Positions 5,870 through 9,025 of a stretch of DNA of 9,025 nucleotides are shown in pieces. The notes under the pieces were generated by a model. That model did no database searches, was not told the origin of the DNA, and was given only the letters and a program-made list of their open reading frames with translations. The stretch is taken from positions 1-9,025 of the forward strand of contig CABMGC010000056.1 in the NCBI GenBank assembly GCA_902385515.1. The letters are read 5' to 3'. Position numbers and translations under genes: made by a program. Position 1 is the first letter of the stretch, and every line of letters starts with the position of its first letter. The stretch is from an uncultured archaeon (GTDB taxonomy: Archaea > Micrarchaeota > Micrarchaeia > Micrarchaeales > CABMGC01).

Positions 5870-7015
5870 TTGAAGCAAGTGAACAGCGGGACAAATCGCA
5901 CCAATTACGCAGGAAATGGGACGGGGGCAGCAAAGCGGCAGCCAGAGGGCCAGACCACAAAGGCACAGATTCCCGCAGTTCGGCCGATGTCGATAATGCC
6001 AGTCATGTCCGACAAGTTCTTCGACCAACCCGTCTCCCAGGTGGACGGCAAACTCATGAAGCTAAATAGGCGCGTGCTGCCGAACCTGCCTTTGAAAGCG
6101 GACGAGATAGACAGGAGACTGTCAGTCATGGTAAACTGGAGCGACAGCAAGGCAAATCAGGGGCTTGAGCTCAAAGGGCTATACAATCACAGCCGCGTGC
6201 TCTCGTTAAACGTGAAGTTCGCTGACAGGTACGGCAATGCCTATGACTATCTCGCCTTCAAGGGGGTGGGAATACCGAAAAAGAGCAAGAACGGAGGCAT
6301 CTGCAAAAAACCTGTTTATTTCAACGTCTTCGACAGCGAGGCGGTCTTCGGCATGGAACGAACGCAGAACGCCCTCCACGACTGGGAATGCAGCAACCTG
6401 TTTTTGCGCAACGGGATGCACACCACCGTGCCCGTGGCACTGATAAAGCTAGGCGGCGTCCTGTCGATAGATGGCAAGCACGTAACCCTGGATGAGGCAG
6501 TGAAAGGGAGAGTTTTGCCGGAAACGAGGGAATGCCGCGACCGCCAATGCAAGTTCGTCCCGGTCCTGTATCTCAAGGGCTTCAGCGAGATTGCAAGGGT
6601 CGTTGACATGGATTACTACAGTTACATGTCGGCGGCGAATGAGCGCGGCCTTGGTATACGGGAGTATACAAATATGCTGATGCGGGAGTCCGCAAGGAAC
6701 GTTGCGATAATTCACAACCTCGGCTTCGCGCACGGCTATCTCACAAGCCATAACATCGCGGCGGACGGCGCGGTGGTCGACTTCGACAGCATATCGTCGG
6801 CCGATCCAAGGAGCATAGCCAAGGACGTAGAAAAAGCGATGAACACCCTGGAGGAAACGAAGCTAAAGGCATTTCGCACCAAGACGTTCTTCGAGGAGTA
6901 TTTCAAGAACAGGAAGGGTGTCACATCCGCGCAGAAGGAAGAATTGGTCAAGGTCATGAAGGCCGAACTGAGCGGCAACGACGTTACGGAGCTGATCGCG
7001 CTCGCCAGAAAGTGA
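5870..7015 (+). CDS. Divergent SelO-like / protein-kinase-fold protein, probable pseudokinase
   Basis: The protein has 381 residues. The first 50 or so are polar and low in complexity, so the folded part starts later. The order of motifs resembles SelO (YdiU/UPF0061), a kinase-fold enzyme that transfers AMP to proteins: YGNAYDYLAFKGVG (K131, compare SelO ELQLKGSG), WECSNLFLRNGMHTTVPVAL (E173, compare SEAMHALGIPTTRAL), then ARNVAIIHNLGFAHGYLTSHN (H288-N295, compare GFVHGVMNTDN), and AVVDFDS with D304 at the DFG position. The nucleotide-contacting K, E, N295 and D304 are kept. However, the SelO TDN aspartate is H294, and the kinase-type HGD aspartate is Y290. It is shorter than typical SelO (about 480 or more). 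The start is TTG 5870, with a weak GGGGAG at 5851-5856; GTG 5879 and ATG 5987 (residue 40) are alternatives. The gene stands alone between a divergent and a downstream membrane-protein gene. The fold assignment is fairly secure, the SelO link moderate. Confidence 0.6.
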   Translation: MKQVNSGTNRTNYAGNGTGAAKRQPEGQTTKAQIPAVRPMSIMPVMSDKFFDQPVSQVDGKLMKLNRRVLPNLPLKADEIDRRLSVMVNWSDSKANQGLELKGLYNHSRVLSLNVKFADRYGNAYDYLAFKGVGIPKKSKNGGICKKPVYFNVFDSEAVFGMERTQNALHDWECSNLFLRNGMHTTVPVALIKLGGVLSIDGKHVTLDEAVKGRVLPETRECRDRQCKFVPVLYLKGFSEIARVVDMDYYSYMSAANERGLGIREYTNMLMRESARNVAIIHNLGFAHGYLTSHNIAADGAVVDFDSISSADPRSIAKDVEKAMNTLEETKLKAFRTKTFFEEYFKNRKGVTSAQKEELVKVMKAELSGNDVTELIALARK

Positions 7016-7018
7016 GCT

Positions 7019-7035
7019 GCGGAGGCGCCCTCCGC
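7019..7035 (+). terminator. Hairpin just after the SelO-like gene
   Basis: GCGGAGG (7019-7025) pairs perfectly with CCTCCGC (7029-7035) around a CGC loop, starting 4 nt after the stop codon. It is a strong stem but has no T-tract downstream on this strand (A7 follows at 7044-7050), so its role as terminator or 3'-end stabiliser is a guess. Confidence 0.4.
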
Positions 7036-7041
7036 GAAGGG

Positions 7042-7050
7042 TTAAAAAAA
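7042..7050 (+). promoter_or_regulatory. Possible TATA-like box for the six-TM protein gene
   Basis: TTAAAAAAA is centred about 34 bp upstream of ATG 7080, giving a leader of roughly 8 nt. ATATAG at 7061-7066 is also TATA-like but only 14-19 bp from the ATG, too close for this start. Confidence 0.35.
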
Positions 7051-7079
7051 CCCAGGTCGCATATAGCATCAGTGTTTTA

Positions 7080-7685
7080 ATGAAACGGGGCGCACATCTG
7101 ACCGTCGGTTTCTGGGCCGCGCTCACGGCGTTTGTTGCGGCAGTAGGATATTCCGCCTCCCAAGTCCTGCAAGTCCTTGGAATCGTAAGCTTTTCATTCG
7201 GTGCGGTACTGATATTCGGATTCTCCCTTTTCATAGCGACGCCGCTGCTCATAGCCCTGCTGGCGTTCCACCACTCGGTTTCGAATGAGAAGAAGTTCTG
7301 GAGCCACGCCGCGGTCGTCTTTGCCGCGATGTACGCTACTTACGTGACCCTCGTGTACGTTGTCCAGCTCACCGCGGTCATACCCTACGGCGTCACGAAT
7401 CCTGTCCTCACCGTTACGCCCCATTCGCTTTTCTGGACCGTTGACGGACTGGGATACATCTTCCTGGGGATGGCTACGCTGTTCGCCTTTCCCGCTTTCG
7501 AGAACAGGGGACTCCAGCGGTGGAACAGGCTTTTCTTTTTGGCGAACGGGCTGATCACCCCGATCATCGCCGCGGTCTACTTCTATCCGGCGTACTCCAT
7601 AGTTTTGCTGCTGGCAGGTTCGCCCTGGATTGTGACCGCTTGTGGCTCGATGCTTCTTTTGGCGCTGTACTTCAAAAATAGGTAA
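7080..7685 (+). CDS. Uncharacterised six-TM membrane protein
   Basis: This is a protein of 201 residues with six likely membrane segments, near 8-27, 42-63, 76-102, 118-138, 148-168 and 172-197. The stretch AFHHSVSNEKKFWSHAAVV followed by an aromatic-rich helix ending VYVVQLTAVIP is distinctive. It recalls uncharacterised multi-pass proteins in bacteria and archaea with 'IHxxxxxxxKxxxxxG...YVVQLTVV'-like segments, but I cannot name a family. There is no signal peptide beyond the first helix, and I see no catalytic or transport motif. It begins 64 nt after the SelO-like gene and may have its own promoter. Base composition matches the G+C-rich genes upstream, in contrast to the next gene. Function unknown. 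Confidence 0.75.
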   Translation: MKRGAHLTVGFWAALTAFVAAVGYSASQVLQVLGIVSFSFGAVLIFGFSLFIATPLLIALLAFHHSVSNEKKFWSHAAVVFAAMYATYVTLVYVVQLTAVIPYGVTNPVLTVTPHSLFWTVDGLGYIFLGMATLFAFPAFENRGLQRWNRLFFLANGLITPIIAAVYFYPAYSIVLLLAGSPWIVTACGSMLLLALYFKNR

Positions 7686-7728
7686 AGGCGGGAGTACGCG
7701 GCAGATTGATGACTTCTCATCTCCGAGC

Positions 7729-7733
7729 TTTTT
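7729..7733 (+). terminator. T5 tract after the six-TM gene
   Basis: GAGCTTTTTGATT, 43 bases past the stop, holds the first run of five T on this strand after the gene. Archaeal termination often needs only a T-run, so this is a plausible but weak terminator. Confidence 0.3.
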
Positions 7734-7744
7734 GATTCGAAAGA

Positions 7745-7776
7745 GGTTTCTCAAGCAGCCCATTGCCTGAGAGGTC
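7745..7776 (+). repeat. Imperfect hairpin before the AT-rich gene
   Basis: CTCAAGCA (7750-7757) pairs with TGCCTGAG (7764-7771) with one A-C mismatch around a six-base loop. T7749-A7772, three wobbles and a G-C pair extend the stem out to 7745/7776. It ends directly at the GTG at 7777. It could be a 3'-end structure of the upstream transcript or a leader element; I do not recognise an RNA family. Confidence 0.35.
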
Positions 7777-8955
7777 GTGCCGAAAGGTGCAATGGTCTCT
7801 TATTGCAGGAAGACTTTTAAGCTTGGACATAAAGCAATAAACAGGGATTCTTTGGGAAGTGAAAAGGGAATATTTTCAGAAATAAGATTCATATTCGATA
7901 TTATTTTCAAACCATCCGCAGTAATTCCATCAGGTAAGTGGGGGCTTCCACGTGCGCTGGTCTATTATTATATTCTCTCACTTGTTTCCATTCTCATTTC
8001 TTTTGTAGTAGCACCCATTCTTTACTCGTCGCTCCCCAATTACGCCGCTGCAGTAGCTTCAGCTCAGTTATTCGAGTTCGTTACTTCTGTTTTTACCGTT
8101 GTGCTTTTGTTTGCTCCGATATTTATCGCCATATCTACAGTGTTCGTGACTTTACTCGGCCTGGCATTCAAGGTCCCTTACAAGCGCTTTTTTGATTTAC
8201 TGGAATGCTTCCTTTATGGAGCGTTCCCGCTTGCGTTTATTACTGCAGCAATAGTAATTGTGCTTGCCATGTCAATGCTTTTTGATGTAATAGCTACCGC
8301 TCAAAACTTATTCGAACTTACTGCGCTAGTTGCTACTTTTGCGCTCATGACGTTATGGCCAATAGTGACATCATCCGCCCTAATATCTTATAAGTTCAAA
8401 ATTAAAAGAGTGAAAGCACTGGTGATGAGCGCTGTTCTGCTATGTGTGTTTCTCCTAGCTTTTGGTTTATTTATCCAATTGACTAGCACTGAAGGGCCGA
8501 GTACTCTTCAAGGCACTACTTGCATAGCCGGGTCAGGGTTCTATTGCGGTGGGCTTGCTTATAGCCATACGACAGGTAACTTAATTGTCAGTTTAGGTCA
8601 GAACACTGGAACAAATTGGACCGCTTGGGGAATTGCGTATGCACCTCAAGGAACCGATATAGTGGCAGATATTCCCAAAGTCAAATTTAGCCCAATAAAC
8701 AGCTCTGATAGTAGCGCCCGAAATTACTCGCTACCTTCAGGTATGCAAGTATTCACAAGAGGAAATATTTTGCCAGCATCTGCCTCAAGCATCGCATTAG
8801 GTACGGCAACATCTGGCGCAATTTGGGTTTGTTTCACCACTGCTAGTGGTGTAACGAGCATAAATGGAGGAGAAGGCTATTGTACACCAATAGGAAATTC
8901 TACTGCAAAAGTGCAATACGCACAAATAGCTACACTTACTGCAAAAGCCAGCTAG
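7777..8955 (+). CDS. Yip1-like membrane domain fused to a Cys-containing outer domain
   Basis: This is a protein of 392 residues. An N-terminal region with FKPSAVIPSGKWGLPRALVYYY (44-65) leads into about five membrane segments ending near residue 236, and resembles the Yip1-like protein encoded at 5042-5677. A soluble domain of about 155 residues follows, rich in Ser/Thr/Gly/Asn. It contains four Cys (249, 257, 352, 369) that could form disulfides, the phrase NLIVSLGQNTGTNWT, then YAPQGT and a final QIATLTAKAS. I recall similar 'LGQNTGT-W' modules in predicted surface proteins of ARMAN/Micrarchaeota, unchecked. The domain likely faces outside. The start is uncertain: GTG 7777, ATG 7792, or TTG 7852, which has TTTTAAG at 7815-7821 about 34 bp before it. 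The A+T-rich composition differs sharply from neighbours (17/60 G+C at 7861-7920 against 38/60 at 3421-3480), suggesting separate origin. Confidence 0.75.
   Translation: MPKGAMVSYCRKTFKLGHKAINRDSLGSEKGIFSEIRFIFDIIFKPSAVIPSGKWGLPRALVYYYILSLVSILISFVVAPILYSSLPNYAAAVASAQLFEFVTSVFTVVLLFAPIFIAISTVFVTLLGLAFKVPYKRFFDLLECFLYGAFPLAFITAAIVIVLAMSMLFDVIATAQNLFELTALVATFALMTLWPIVTSSALISYKFKIKRVKALVMSAVLLCVFLLAFGLFIQLTSTEGPSTLQGTTCIAGSGFYCGGLAYSHTTGNLIVSLGQNTGTNWTAWGIAYAPQGTDIVADIPKVKFSPINSSDSSARNYSLPSGMQVFTRGNILPASASSIALGTATSGAIWVCFTTASGVTSINGGEGYCTPIGNSTAKVQYAQIATLTAKAS
7782..7800 (+). repeat. Left copy of 19-bp direct repeat flanking the AT-rich gene
   Basis: This 19-bp stretch matches 8957-8975 in the same orientation at 17 of 19 positions; the differences are G7787/A8962 and A7792/G8967. 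It lies at the 5' end of the reading frame, where composition turns A+T-rich. It overlaps a small perfect hairpin, TGCAAT (7788-7793) with ATTGCA (7802-7807), that the right copy lacks. Confidence 0.5.
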
Positions 8956-8956
8956 A

Positions 8957-8975
8957 GAAAGATGCAGTGGTCTCT
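8957..8975 (+). repeat. Right copy of 19-bp direct repeat flanking the AT-rich gene
   Basis: This is the second copy, starting one base after the stop codon of the AT-rich gene and 1175 bp from the left copy. Where the left copy has an ATG (7792-7794) this one has GTG, which opens only an eight-codon frame. Confidence 0.5.
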
Positions 8976-8989
8976 CGATACGGTTTGCC

Positions 8990-9004
8990 TTAGTAATTTA
9001 CTAA
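8990..9004 (+). repeat. AT-rich inverted repeat near the right window edge
   Basis: TTAGTA (8990-8995) and TACTAA (8999-9004) are perfectly complementary around ATT. The region to 9025 is almost all A/T with several TATA-like strings. It could end the upstream transcript or hold the promoter of a gene beyond the window. Confidence 0.35.
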
Positions 9005-9025
9005 ATTATTAAGTTTATTAAAATC

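Noticed and set aside
5700..5966. 88-codon minus-strand frame over the divergent region and the SelO-like 5' end
   Set aside because: It covers two promoter regions with ordered repeats, and the product shows no domain or signal peptide.
7039..7053. GGGTT-AAAAA-AACCC as a terminator hairpin
   Set aside because: The weak five-base loop structure gives an A-tract, not a U-tract, in the plus transcript; a TATA role for the next gene fits better.
7745..7776. tRNA or small structured RNA gene
   Set aside because: There is a single stem with one mismatch and wobbles, with no cloverleaf, anticodon arm or T-loop sequence.
8964..8992. Short frame starting at the GTG in the right repeat copy
   Set aside because: It stops after eight codons; it is better explained as a repeat copy than a gene.
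1..9025. CRISPR array, transposase or rRNA gene
   Set aside because: No regularly spaced repeats, DDE or serine/tyrosine recombinase motifs, or rRNA-like sequence were seen on either strand.

Overview
The window looks archaeal, most likely a DPANN-type genome (Micrarchaeota-like is my best guess, not proven). The pointers are a DUF2070/COG3356-type membrane protein, an archaeal-style cis-prenyltransferase with a SEC59-like kinase, TATA-like boxes 25-35 bp before several starts with little or no leader, heavy use of AGG (Arg) and ATA (Ile) codons, and GTG/TTG starts. No rRNA, tRNA, CRISPR array or transposase was seen.

Layout. (1) 1-1336, minus strand: a GT-C fold, ArnT/PMT-like membrane glycosyltransferase that runs off the left edge. 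(2) 1337-1494: a divergent promoter region with a strong hairpin and a palindrome. (3) 1495-4970, plus strand: a tight three-gene operon of uppS (cis-prenyltransferase), a DUF2070 membrane protein (18-nt gap) and a SEC59/dolichol-kinase-like membrane protein (4-nt overlap). (4) 4971-5041: a hairpin between convergent genes. (5) 5042-5677, minus strand: a Yip1-like membrane protein. (6) 5678-5869: a second divergent promoter region with a tandem 10-bp repeat and a dyad bracketing TATA-like boxes. (7) 5870-7015, plus strand: a divergent SelO-like/protein-kinase-fold protein with a degenerate active site. (8) 7080-7685, plus strand: an unrecognised six-TM membrane protein. (9) 7777-8955, plus strand: an AT-rich gene joining a Yip1-like membrane domain to a Cys-containing outer domain. 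It is flanked by a near-identical 19-bp direct repeat. The last 70 bases are AT-rich and non-coding as far as visible.

How the genes fit together. Genes 1-4 form a coherent polyprenyl-phosphate lipid-carrier neighbourhood. UppS makes the long-chain polyprenyl diphosphate, the SEC59-like protein may phosphorylate free polyprenol (salvage), and the divergent GT-C enzyme would use polyprenyl-phosphate-linked sugars on the outer face of the membrane. The uncharacterised DUF2070 protein sits between synthase and kinase in the same operon. It carries three His/Asp motifs suited to metal binding, so a hydrolytic role on a polyprenyl or other membrane lipid is the most interesting hypothesis here. 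The right half is mostly membrane proteins of unknown role plus one pseudokinase-like protein. A sharp drop in G+C near 7800 suggests a different origin for the last gene.
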